From positions 1 through 20,606 of the forward strand of contig JAPLNJ010001236.1 of the NCBI GenBank assembly GCA_026692885.1: 20,606 nt of DNA, read 5' to 3'. The DNA comes from Planctomycetota bacterium (GTDB taxonomy: Bacteria > Planctomycetota > Planctomycetia > Pirellulales > Pirellulaceae). Under the pieces are notes generated by a model. That model saw only the letters and a list, made by a program, of their open reading frames with translations. It ran no database searches and was not told the origin of the DNA. A program made the translations under genes and the position numbers. Shown here in pieces: positions 1 through 7,085 of this stretch (positions are counted from its first letter, which is position 1; every line of letters starts with the position of its first letter).

Positions 1-1961
1 ACCGTCCCGTCGGGGAGGGTGATGGTGTACTGTGTGCTGCCTGCCACGTAAGTCGAATTCACCGGCAGATTGTCCACCAGGTTGACATCCAGCAAGTCGT
101 GTCGACTGGCGTTATTGACGTTGATGGTATATAGCAGCCTATCCCCCGGAGACACGACGCCGTCGGTGTTGGCATCCACTGCGAGCGTGCCGATCTTGCC
201 GGCTGCAAAATCCTGCAGGGGCGACACACTCGTGCCCGCGTCGACACCTGGTGCGCCCTGGCTGGCACTAAATGGATCCTCGCCCCAGGCCACCGCAAGT
301 CGGACTTGGGGGTCGGGGCTGAGGGTGTACAGCAGCATACCGCTCTGGTTGCCGCTGGGGTCGAACACTTTCTGACGCTGGAGTTCGTACAGGTCATACT
401 TCACGTCATAGTGGAAACCAATCGGATCGGTGAAGGGACCAAGATTATCCCCCTTGTAGTCCACATAAACGGCCACCGGTATATCGCCGTTACCCACCGG
501 CGTCACGCAGACGGGCGAGCCATTCTCGGTGGGATTGATCAACGACGTGGGGTCGCGTCCAAACCCCAAGCCGACTTGGGCCTGGCGTGTCAAGATACTG
601 ACTGGCCTGACCACGAAGCCCCAGTCGTACTGGGAACTCACTTTGATCACGCCCCCGCCTTCGAAGGTGAAGTCGGCGGCGACGTCGGTGATGGACGTGG
701 CATAGAATTTCTCGCCGCCAGCCGTATAAAAGTGCGATCCAGAACCTTCCGGAATGATCTGCCTCGCCGAACCCTGCCTAGGGACGGTAAGGGAAGCGGA
801 TACCAGGGAACCTGCGCCGTCGGCGTCACGGCTGACGTAGGTCACTAGAATGGCGGTGGGATTGGGGTTGTACAAATACACTGCCGTCGGGTGATCCATG
901 CCATCTTGGCCCCAGCCGGTGGATACCGGAGAGACGTAGTTGCTGGACAAATCCGACCTGGGCCGGAGCGTGACCCAGCGGCTGGCGAAGTCGCCGCCGA
1001 TGCGCCCCGTGATCAGCCCGACCTGGATCGGTTTGCTGGGGTCCGCCGTGTTCGGATCCACGCTGCTGACGCTGACCACACTCGCCCCTTGCAGGACGCC
1101 ACCATTGACTAAGTACGCCTGGCCTTGATTGAGGGACACGGTGGCCTCGAACACACCATCTCCATTCGGGTCAATCTTGACGGTCGTCCCGTCCTTGGCC
1201 GCCATGATGGTCAGGCCGGTGTAATCAAAGAAGTTCGGTTCAGCGGGGTCGATTGCCATCCACGGGAGATTCGTGTCTTGTCCGATCGGCACATCATAGT
1301 CACTGCCCCACTGGTTGGTATCGTTCACGCTCAGCGCACCTGTCAGTCGCGTGGCGGTGCTGCTGGCCCAACTGGTGATGCCGACCGCGACGGACTTGCT
1401 GGCGGCGATCTTGTCGCCCCCATCGAAGAAGATCTGGCTCGGGATCCTGGGGATCGGAATGCTGTCGCTTTGCAGGATGATGACGTTTCCCGCACGCAAC
1501 ACGTCCGTCGGGTAACCGGGAGGAGCGCCGTTCGATGGGTCTGCGTCTCCCCAAATCTGCACACCGGCTGGATGGGTGACGCTGTTGTACGTCTCGGCGG
1601 GACTGGGATTTGCGATGTCGCCGACATACCCGTCTTCCCACTGATCGTAATAGACTCGGGCTCCGTCGCCCGCAATTGCGATCGAAACAAAGGTGCAGAC
1701 TGGGCTGGTGGGAACATCGGTTGTGGCGGGAGGCGTGGGGGGGGGCTGAATGGTCTTCAGCGCCGTCAACACATCAGCTGCGGGAAAGGGCAAGAAATAC
1801 GTTTCCACCGGGGGCGGATTGCCGGACAGCAGCACACGGGCTTCGAGCTGTTCCAGCCGCAAAGGTCGTGAACGGCGGGGCCGTCTTCGGGAAGCGTTCC
1901 GCGCCTCTTGCGCGCGGCCCAACGCCTGGGAGACAAGAGCTGGACGATGTTGGTGCGTCAT
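1..1961 (-). CDS. Large LEPR-XLL-type surface protein with DUF11-like domain (3' end outside window)
   Basis: An open minus-strand frame runs without a stop from an ATG at 1961 to the window edge, about 653 visible residues. The start is supported by GGAGG nine bases upstream. The N-terminus is strongly basic (residues 25-35 nearly all Arg/Pro/Ser) and leads into LEQLEARVLLSG at residues 36-47. This matches the LEPR-XLL sorting-type motif of large planctomycete exported proteins. The middle resembles bacterial surface proteins with an IgGFc-binding-like region: YYDQWEDGY, then LRAGNVIIL, FFDGGDKIAAS, LNQGQAYLVNGG and AVYLYNPNP. Around residue 594 a DANTDGVVSPGD acidic loop opens a DUF11-like beta-sandwich (LLYTINVNN, then VDNLPVNSTYVAGS). 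Such proteins usually carry many DUF11 or cadherin-like repeats after this point, but those would lie outside the window. It is probably exported and surface-associated; the ligand is unknown. It is divergent from the BBP7 gene. Confidence 0.82.
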   Translation of the reverse strand, partial: MTHQHRPALVSQALGRAQEARNASRRRPRRSRPLRLEQLEARVLLSGNPPPVETYFLPFPAADVLTALKTIQPPPTPPATTDVPTSPVCTFVSIAIAGDGARVYYDQWEDGYVGDIANPSPAETYNSVTHPAGVQIWGDADPSNGAPPGYPTDVLRAGNVIILQSDSIPIPRIPSQIFFDGGDKIAASKSVAVGITSWASSTATRLTGALSVNDTNQWGSDYDVPIGQDTNLPWMAIDPAEPNFFDYTGLTIMAAKDGTTVKIDPNGDGVFEATVSLNQGQAYLVNGGVLQGASVVSVSSVDPNTADPSKPIQVGLITGRIGGDFASRWVTLRPRSDLSSNYVSPVSTGWGQDGMDHPTAVYLYNPNPTAILVTYVSRDADGAGSLVSASLTVPRQGSARQIIPEGSGSHFYTAGGEKFYATSITDVAADFTFEGGGVIKVSSQYDWGFVVRPVSILTRQAQVGLGFGRDPTSLINPTENGSPVCVTPVGNGDIPVAVYVDYKGDNLGPFTDPIGFHYDVKYDLYELQRQKVFDPSGNQSGMLLYTLSPDPQVRLAVAWGEDPFSASQGAPGVDAGTSVSPLQDFAAGKIGTLAVDANTDGVVSPGDRLLYTINVNNASRHDLLDVNLVDNLPVNSTYVAGSTQYTITLPDGT

Positions 1962-2191
1962 GCTGTCGATCCTCCGAATGATAAACCCGTGTTTCCAAGC
2001 GAACACTCGAACCGCCGCACACTGACGTCGGGATGCGACCAAACCGAGGAATTCTCGCGACGAACGTGGCCGCTCTGTGGGTTCTTCCAGGCGGCCATCG
2101 AACCGCCGGAATTCCCCAATCCGGAAAATGGGGCGTTCAAGAGCATTGAGTCACATACGTAGAATATCCCACCTCGACACAATGAAGTACG

Positions 2192-2218
2192 CCGATTATG
2201 CCGATTATGCCGATTATG
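2192..2218. repeat. Three tandem copies of CCGATTATG
   Basis: The nonamer CCGATTATG occurs three times without interruption at 2192-2200, 2201-2209 and 2210-2218. The last copy runs into CACA, giving TTATGCACA at 2214-2222, which fits the DnaA-box consensus TTATNCACA. One such match is expected by chance in a window this size, so I assign no origin function. The unit is a multiple of three but lies outside any credible gene. Confidence 0.85.
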
Positions 2219-2299
2219 CACAGGAAGACGGTGGGCAAAGGGCTTCTCTTCCGGTGTCCACTTGGTGCCCGCGTAAGAATAACTTGGTCAATTTGCTGT

Positions 2300-2353
2300 A
2301 GGACGGATGGGCGATCCGGCCGGTACTTCCCGGCCGGATCGCCCATCCGTCCT
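2300..2353. repeat. Perfect 24-bp inverted repeat with 6-nt loop (element A)
   Basis: The left arm 2300-2323 begins AGGACGGATGGGCG and ends GGCCGG. The right arm 2330-2353 is its exact reverse complement, and the spacer is TACTTC (2324-2329). As RNA this would be an extremely stable GC-rich stem on either strand. No T-run follows, and it lies between divergent promoters, so an intrinsic terminator is unlikely. A REP/MITE-like repeat, a protein-binding palindrome or a leader hairpin are possible. Confidence 0.9.
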
Positions 2354-2480
2354 GCGGTTAGTCGTTCAACTAGTTTCTGCGCGGACACTTGGGTCGTCAA
2401 GTCCTTTGGCCGCATGGATATCCTGACGCGGAGGCAACCGCTTTGCCGGGAATGGCTGCGGTTGGCGAGGAGGATTCGAG

Positions 2481-3740
2481 ATGCTTCGCGTGCTCCGTTC
2501 CGGGCGATCGGCATCCACGATTCTGGCTACAGCTTTGGTGTGTTTGGGCAGTGATACCAGCTTCCCTGAATACATCCCCAATGGTTGCGTGGTGGGGTGT
2601 AACTACGCTGCAGCGGCAGGACCCGTGACAGAGTATTGGGTCGATGACGCTGCCGAACGTCTGCGGCCGAAAGGCGACGCGGGTCCGCCCGCAATGGTCG
2701 AGTCGCCGGGACTGACACTGGACGCCAACAGCAACTGCCCTGGGACCAACGACCTCACACCCTGTCCAGGAACCTGCGACAACCCCGCTTGCCCTACTTG
2801 CCGAATGTGTCCCCACGTCGACCTGTACGCGGAGAGTCTGTTCCTGACACGTGGCAACGGAAATGTCGCACAACCAATCATCCTTGACGGGCTCAGCCGT
2901 CAAACGCTCTTGGCGACCAGCGATCTTGGCTTTGGCTGGAATCCGGGCCTACGCGTGGGCGGAGGGATTCGCCTGCACGACTGCCTGTATCTCGAGTTTT
3001 CGTACCTCGGACTCTTTGATTCCCAAGCCTTGGCGCCCGTGGTCAGATCAGATTCGGCCCCATTCCCGACGTTGCCCGGTGACCTGGGACCGGCCACCAA
3101 CGTATTCCATCCCGCCGATAAGGTGTGGGTCAACTATGCGTCACAACTCAACAGTTTCGAACTGAACCTGCTTCGCTGTTGCTGCGGCTGTTGGACGGCT
3201 GGCTGTGACGCCAGTTCCCCTTGCCGCTCCGTCGAGTGGTTTGGCGGTTTTCGCTGCATCAGTCTGAACGAGCGTCTTAAGATTCTGGGGGAGCGTGAGC
3301 ATGTCTTAGAGCCGGGGGTGGAGCGCGGGGAGTACGACCTGCGTACGACCAACAATCTGTATGGGGCACAGCTCGGTGCCCGTCTTCGGCGTTGCCATGG
3401 CAGGCTCGGCTGCGAGGCGACCGGCAAAGCTGGGATGTACGGCAACGCTGCGTACCAGGAGCAGTCGGTCGTCGACTTTCCGAACTATGCGTTGCGTCCC
3501 AACACGTCCGCGACGCGCAGTCAGGTGGCCTTTGCCGGCGAACTCAACTTGTCCGCGATCTATCAGTTAACAATCGATTGGAACTTGAGAGCCGGCTACA
3601 ATCTGATGTGGATCGAGGGAGTTGCCCTCGCGCCGAATCAATTGGACTTCAGCTTCACGCCCACAAGCGGCAGCCAACTGGACAGCGGTGGCGGCGTGTT
3701 CTATCACGGGGTCAACGTCGGGCTTGAGGCCCGCTGGTAG
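2481..3740 (+). CDS. BBP7-like outer-membrane beta-barrel protein
   Basis: 419 residues, ATG start with GAGGAGG about eight bases upstream. The sequence matches the planctomycete BBP7 (beta-barrel porin 7) pattern. From about residue 113 it reads VDLYAESLFLTRGNGN, then ATSDLGFGWNPGLRVGGG, then LYLEFSYLGLFDS. Alternating hydrophobic strands follow to the C-terminal GVNVGLEARW, ending in an aromatic residue as outer-membrane barrels commonly do. The N-terminus has a basic start and a short hydrophobic stretch (STILATALVCLG), a plausible but weak signal peptide. The protein is unusually cysteine-rich: a cluster of six Cys at about residues 88-112 and a second cluster beginning LLRCCCGCW. These could form disulfides or bind metal. 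A role in outer-membrane permeability or structure is inferred from the family; no substrate can be read. Confidence 0.8.
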   Translation: MLRVLRSGRSASTILATALVCLGSDTSFPEYIPNGCVVGCNYAAAAGPVTEYWVDDAAERLRPKGDAGPPAMVESPGLTLDANSNCPGTNDLTPCPGTCDNPACPTCRMCPHVDLYAESLFLTRGNGNVAQPIILDGLSRQTLLATSDLGFGWNPGLRVGGGIRLHDCLYLEFSYLGLFDSQALAPVVRSDSAPFPTLPGDLGPATNVFHPADKVWVNYASQLNSFELNLLRCCCGCWTAGCDASSPCRSVEWFGGFRCISLNERLKILGEREHVLEPGVERGEYDLRTTNNLYGAQLGARLRRCHGRLGCEATGKAGMYGNAAYQEQSVVDFPNYALRPNTSATRSQVAFAGELNLSAIYQLTIDWNLRAGYNLMWIEGVALAPNQLDFSFTPTSGSQLDSGGGVFYHGVNVGLEARW

Positions 3741-3975
3741 AACGCGGCTCCGCGGCACCTCTTGGTTGGAGTCCAACCTGCAAGCTGCCGACGCGGGCCA
3801 ACGGCTCAGTTACGTGGGTATCCCGTCACCGCTTTTCAAGATGCCTGCTTGTCTTGAGCAAACTGGGCAAGCTTTGCCGCTTGACCGGATTATGCGAATA
3901 GTTGCCAGCCTTTCCGCCGATGCTAGTTCTAGCACACTCCGCTTTCAGGCCTACCTCGGAAATCGGGGATCACGT

Positions 3976-4269
3976 ATGCAGCATGCAGATGTCCTCGAAG
4001 CCGTTCGGCGTTTGATCCGACGCAGCTTTGCGGAACTCGGGGCCAACTCGAATGTCCCGATCAGCGAGACCATCCTCGTGCGTCATGACCACTACTGCGG
4101 ACGACGATTCCGTGGTTCCGGTTTGCACGCCGTGTGGTTCATCGAGGAGGACGAAATCAAGCTCTACGCCCGGGACGGGGAAATGGTACGCGTGACATCC
4201 GCCAGCGAGGCGTTGCAGGACGCGCCGGTCGAGGCTGTCGCCCCAGCTTGGCAGCGGCGTGCGGCGTAG
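3976..4269 (+). CDS. Small conserved-looking hypothetical protein
   Basis: 97 residues from ATG 3976, with GGGGAT six bases upstream. The frame stays open farther upstream (ATG at 3841), but that extension has poor protein character. The sequence begins MQHADVLEAVRRLIRRSFAE and continues with ETILVRHDHYCGRRFRGSG and AVWFIEEDEIKLYARDG. This looks like a short alpha-helical head followed by a small beta-rich domain. I recall similar short proteins in planctomycete genomes, without an assigned function. It has no signal peptide or membrane segment, so it is likely cytoplasmic. Its stop lies seven bases from the stop of the convergent VOC gene. I do not know its role. Confidence 0.6.
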   Translation: MQHADVLEAVRRLIRRSFAELGANSNVPISETILVRHDHYCGRRFRGSGLHAVWFIEEDEIKLYARDGEMVRVTSASEALQDAPVEAVAPAWQRRAA

Positions 4270-4276
4270 CGTGGGG

Positions 4277-4687
4277 TTAATGTTCCCGGCCCAAACCCTC
4301 CCAGATGCACCCAGGCGCTAGTTCTAAGCTGTTGCCCGCGGGATCCCGGAAATAGATCGACTGGCCTCCCTGCGGCCAGTCCACGATCTTTTCGATCATC
4401 ACTTGGTGACTGGTCAGATGGCGTCGCCAAGCATCCAGGTCCTGTGCGTTGACGGCGAAGGCGATATGTGATGCGCCACGGGATCCGTGGGCAGGCGTCT
4501 CCGAGTCCTGACGTCCCACGCCGCGCGGATCAAAGACGAGCAGCATGTGATCACCGCAGCGAAAGAACACGTGCCGTCCGGCCTGGCGTCCGACTAACGT
4601 CAGTCCAAGCACCTCACGATAGAACTGCTCGGCCGCCGCCAAGTCATCCACATACAAGCAACTCTCCAGAACACCGTTGACTTTCAT
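4277..4687 (-). CDS. VOC-superfamily protein (glyoxalase/bleomycin resistance/dioxygenase fold)
   Basis: 136 residues, the usual size for a two-module VOC protein. Module one is the beta-alpha start VLESCLYVDDLAAAEQFYREV followed by LGLTLV and FFRCGDHMLLVF. Module two begins GASHIAFAVNAQDLDAW and ends with YFRDPAGNSLELAPG. Candidate divalent-metal ligands at the usual VOC positions are E8, H74 and E122, so metal binding looks intact. Family members include glyoxalases, extradiol dioxygenases and antibiotic-resistance proteins. The exact reaction cannot be told from sequence, and the neighbours give no pathway clue. Cytoplasmic. The start is an ATG with only a distant GGAG about 13 bases upstream. 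Confidence 0.88.
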   Translation of the reverse strand: MKVNGVLESCLYVDDLAAAEQFYREVLGLTLVGRQAGRHVFFRCGDHMLLVFDPRGVGRQDSETPAHGSRGASHIAFAVNAQDLDAWRRHLTSHQVMIEKIVDWPQGGQSIYFRDPAGNSLELAPGCIWEGLGREH

Positions 4688-4961
4688 AGCTTGTCTTGTC
4701 TCCAGGGGGCTCGTCGATCCGGGACGTCCGCTTATGCTCGCTCAGGCGTTCGCCGACTGTCAAGTGGCATCCCAATATCTCGATCGTTCGACCCAGGCGT
4801 CTCCAGCCGCAAATCCCACTCAGCTTCCCAGGGTAGGCCCACGATGATTCGGATCAACCCACTTTGCGCACGGGACCGATGATAAGAGACAGTTGAACCA
4901 GGCTGGATGGCCCAGCCACGCGGCAACGGTTCTACTCTCGACTCCAACCAGAGCATAACAA

Positions 4962-5924
4962 ATGAAGATTTCCCTTCCAATCGCCACCTCCTGGCGACCT
5001 TGGCTGATGGCGATTTCGCTGGCTATCTTCGGTGTCGGTCACCTGCGGGCGGAGCCTGTGGTCCCGGGCACGGGCACCAAATTGCCCCAAGTGGGCGACG
5101 ATTTCGAAGACGAAGCGTGGGAATACATCTACAACAACCCCAAAAGCACGAGAGAGAACGACGGCCAAGACCGGTATCCCGCCGGAGAATCCAAGAACGG
5201 CCGCTGGTATGAGGGTATGAAACGCGGGCAACCCGACGTGATCAAGCGTGTCCCGACGCCCAAGGGCGGGCTGGCCGGAAGCCAAGGTTCCCTGCTGCTG
5301 CAATCGCTGTATACCGGTATCCCCGGGTATCCAAGCCGTCGTATGCAACAGGATGACTTCATTGCCGACGTGAGCTACAAGCTCGGCGGGTCGATCCCCG
5401 TGTCCCGGTCGCCAAACGCGGTAGTCCGCGTCTTCCTGCCGCCCGTGGCCAGTTGGGAGAAACGCACGGGGCCGCACTTTGCGTTCCGCTTGGCCGTCGA
5501 CACCACCAAGCTGAAGCCCAATTCGAAGGGCCTGCGATTCTCCGGCACTCATCAGGAGAATGAGACATACTGGCCGGGGATGTTCATCGAATTTGAGAAC
5601 AAGGGCGACGGCAAGGAAGATGACTACGCCTACCTGCGTATCCGGGCCAATCAGTGGGGCGGTGATTTCCGGGGACCCCAGATCACGACCACCGGTTGGT
5701 GGACGCTGGGCCTGTCCTGCTCACCGGACGGCATGGTGCACTTCTATGCCAAGTCGGGCATTGAGGACCTGACGAAGAAGGACTACATCACATCGCAGTA
5801 TCCCTATGGGTATCGTTGCGAGCGATTCAGTACGTTCTTCTTCAACGTGTGCAACGGCGACGATGGACGCACCTGGTCAACGGCCTTTATCATCGACGAT
5901 CCGGCCGTGTACGTCGTCCGTTAA
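4962..5924 (+). CDS. Secreted protein of unknown function
   Basis: 320 residues. A clear signal peptide covers residues 1-30, with hydrophobic core WLMAISLAIFGVG and likely cleavage after HLRA. The mature part is rich in aromatic and beta-prone segments, for example HFAFRLAVDTTKL, YWPGMFIEFENKGDG, TTGWWTLGLSCSPDG and FSTFFFNVCNGDDG. This suggests a beta-sandwich, possibly concanavalin-like, but I recognise no catalytic motif. The protein probably acts in the periplasm or outside the cell. Its stop is 21 bases before mqnD on the same strand, so the two may be co-transcribed, although no functional link is evident. The ribosome binding site is weak (CAGAG). I do not assign a family. Confidence 0.75.
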   Translation: MKISLPIATSWRPWLMAISLAIFGVGHLRAEPVVPGTGTKLPQVGDDFEDEAWEYIYNNPKSTRENDGQDRYPAGESKNGRWYEGMKRGQPDVIKRVPTPKGGLAGSQGSLLLQSLYTGIPGYPSRRMQQDDFIADVSYKLGGSIPVSRSPNAVVRVFLPPVASWEKRTGPHFAFRLAVDTTKLKPNSKGLRFSGTHQENETYWPGMFIEFENKGDGKEDDYAYLRIRANQWGGDFRGPQITTTGWWTLGLSCSPDGMVHFYAKSGIEDLTKKDYITSQYPYGYRCERFSTFFFNVCNGDDGRTWSTAFIIDDPAVYVVR

Positions 5925-5945
5925 CCCGGAAAGGACCTTTGAGCG

Positions 5946-6806
5946 ATGACCGAGAGCGAACAACTGATTCGTGTGGGCCACAGCCCGGATTCCGATGATG
6001 CCTTCATGTTCTTTGCGCTGGCCAGAGGCAAACTGGACACCGGTCGGTATCGCTTCCAACATGAATTGTGCGACATCGAGACGCTCAACCGGCGGGCCTT
6101 CGGTGGCGAGTTGGAATTGACGGCGGTCAGCGTTCACGCCTACGCCTACCTGTGGCAAAAGTATGTCCTATGCAATTCCGGCGCCAGCCTGGGCGACCAG
6201 TACGGGCCGATCCTCGTGGCTACTGAGCCGGGCACCGTAGAGCAGTTCCGAACCCGAACCATCGCTGTGCCCGGCACGCTGACGACCGCTTACCTGGCGT
6301 TGCGATTGTGTCTGCAAGCCGATTTTCCCTACGTCGTTGTACCCTTTGATCAAATCATTCCCGCGACTCTCGCCGGGGAGTTCGCCGGCCAAAGAATCGA
6401 TGCGGGGCTAGTCATCCACGAAGGGCAATTGACTTATGCGGACGAACGCGTCCAGCTGATCGTGGATTTGGGCAAGTGGTGGTATGCACAAACCGAGCTG
6501 CCGCTGCCCCTGGGCGCCAACGCCATCCGCAGGGACTTGGGGCCCGACACGATGCGGGAAGTGGCCCGGCTACTGAAAGAGAGTGTCCGCTACGGCCTGG
6601 AGCATCGGCAGGAGGCACTGGACTACGCCCTGGAATTTGGACGAGGATTGGACCGCGACCAGGCCGATCGCTTTGTGGGCATGTATGTCAACGACTGGAC
6701 GTTGGATTTCGGCCCACGCGGTCGCGAGGCCGTCCGAGTCCTGCTCGGGCGCGGGTGGGAAGCCGGCGTCATCTCCGAACGGATCGAGCCTGAGTTCCTG
6801 GGCTAG
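5946..6806 (+). CDS. mqnD: 1,4-dihydroxy-6-naphthoate synthase (futalosine pathway of menaquinone synthesis)
   Basis: 286 residues, typical length for MqnD. The N-terminal signature GHSPDSDDAFMFFAL (residues 11-25) is characteristic. It is followed by ELTAVSVHAYAYL, YGPILVA, TIAVPGTLTTAYLALRL, DAGLVIHEGQLTY and LPLPLGANAIRRDLG, matching the periplasmic-binding-protein fold of MqnA/MqnD enzymes. In the family, MqnD converts cyclic dehypoxanthinylfutalosine to 1,4-dihydroxy-6-naphthoate, an intermediate of menaquinone. There is no signal peptide, consistent with a cytoplasmic enzyme rather than a transporter binding protein. No other mqn gene is in the window, so the pathway is scattered or continues elsewhere. 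AAAGGA lies upstream at a somewhat long spacing. The family assignment is confident; activity is inferred. Confidence 0.88.
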   Translation: MTESEQLIRVGHSPDSDDAFMFFALARGKLDTGRYRFQHELCDIETLNRRAFGGELELTAVSVHAYAYLWQKYVLCNSGASLGDQYGPILVATEPGTVEQFRTRTIAVPGTLTTAYLALRLCLQADFPYVVVPFDQIIPATLAGEFAGQRIDAGLVIHEGQLTYADERVQLIVDLGKWWYAQTELPLPLGANAIRRDLGPDTMREVARLLKESVRYGLEHRQEALDYALEFGRGLDRDQADRFVGMYVNDWTLDFGPRGREAVRVLLGRGWEAGVISERIEPEFLG

Positions 6807-6944
6807 GTGCCTGTTGGGAAGCCGCTCCGCGATTTCATCGTAGAGCGGACTCCGTTCGTGCAGGTACTGCCCGGCGGGAAAATACCGCGAGGCGGGCAGG
6901 GCGTTCCCAGTCTCTGAAATTGCGTATTTCGGCAGCCTGGCAAT
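6807..6944 (-). pseudogene. Protein-like fragment cut off by element B (tentative)
   Basis: On the minus strand the frame after a TAA at 6947-6945 reads LPKYAISETGNALPASRYF and then HERSPLYDEIAERLPNRH. This is protein-like but has no ATG, GTG or TTG start and no ribosome binding site. The upstream stop lies at the edge of the palindromic element, as if an insertion had removed the rest of a gene. The SPLYDEIAERL segment faintly recalls the C-terminal part of shikimate kinases; this is only a resemblance. The opposite strand also translates plausibly, so the call is weak. Confidence 0.25.
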
Positions 6945-6945
6945 T

Positions 6946-7073
6946 TATACCGCACGCGGTTGGCATTGGCTCGTTTAACCCGGAGCCAACGGCGACGGCA
7001 CTTGGTGAAACACGCCATCGCCGTTGGCTCCGGGTTAAACGACGATGTGCCATCTTCAACCGCGTGCGGTATA
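6946..7073. repeat. Nested inverted-repeat element between convergent genes (element B)
   Basis: The outer arms 6946-6962 and 7057-7073 are perfect 17-bp complements (core ACCGCACGCGGTTG). The inner arms 6971-6995 and 7018-7042 are perfect 25-bp complements (beginning TCGTTTAACCCGGAG), around a 22-nt spacer. The whole forms a two-tier hairpin of about 128 bases. It sits between the ends of mqnD (+) and the large fusion gene (-), where it could stop transcription from both sides. It has no T-tract of intrinsic-terminator type, and its nested design also suits a palindromic mobile or REP-like element. Confidence 0.9.
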
Positions 7074-7085
7074 GCTGGAACGCTC

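Larger units (their letters stand above)
1962..2480. other. Divergent intergenic region
   Basis: These 519 bases separate the surface-protein gene (-) from the barrel gene (+), so they must hold both promoters. I cannot pick convincing -35/-10 pairs by eye. No frame here has both a good ribosome binding site and a protein-like translation. The region holds a 9-bp triple tandem repeat and a long perfect hairpin, listed separately. Confidence 0.7.

Noticed and set aside
306..848. Plus-strand 180-codon frame opposite the surface-protein gene
   Set aside because: The minus strand gives a continuous, family-like protein across the same bases; this frame is its shadow.
1125..1871. Plus-strand 248-codon frame
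   Set aside because: It is antisense to the same surface-protein gene, with no ribosome binding site or domain.
2214..2222. DnaA box TTATGCACA as evidence of a replication origin
   Set aside because: One match is expected by chance in about 20 kb on two strands; there is no cluster of boxes and no dnaA or dnaN nearby.
2300..2353. Intrinsic terminator at the 24-bp palindrome
   Set aside because: It has no T-run on either side and lies between divergent gene starts, where neither gene ends.
3764..3778. GGTTGGAGTCCAACC palindrome after the barrel gene as terminator
   Set aside because: The loop would be a single base and no T-run follows, so it cannot form a normal terminator hairpin.
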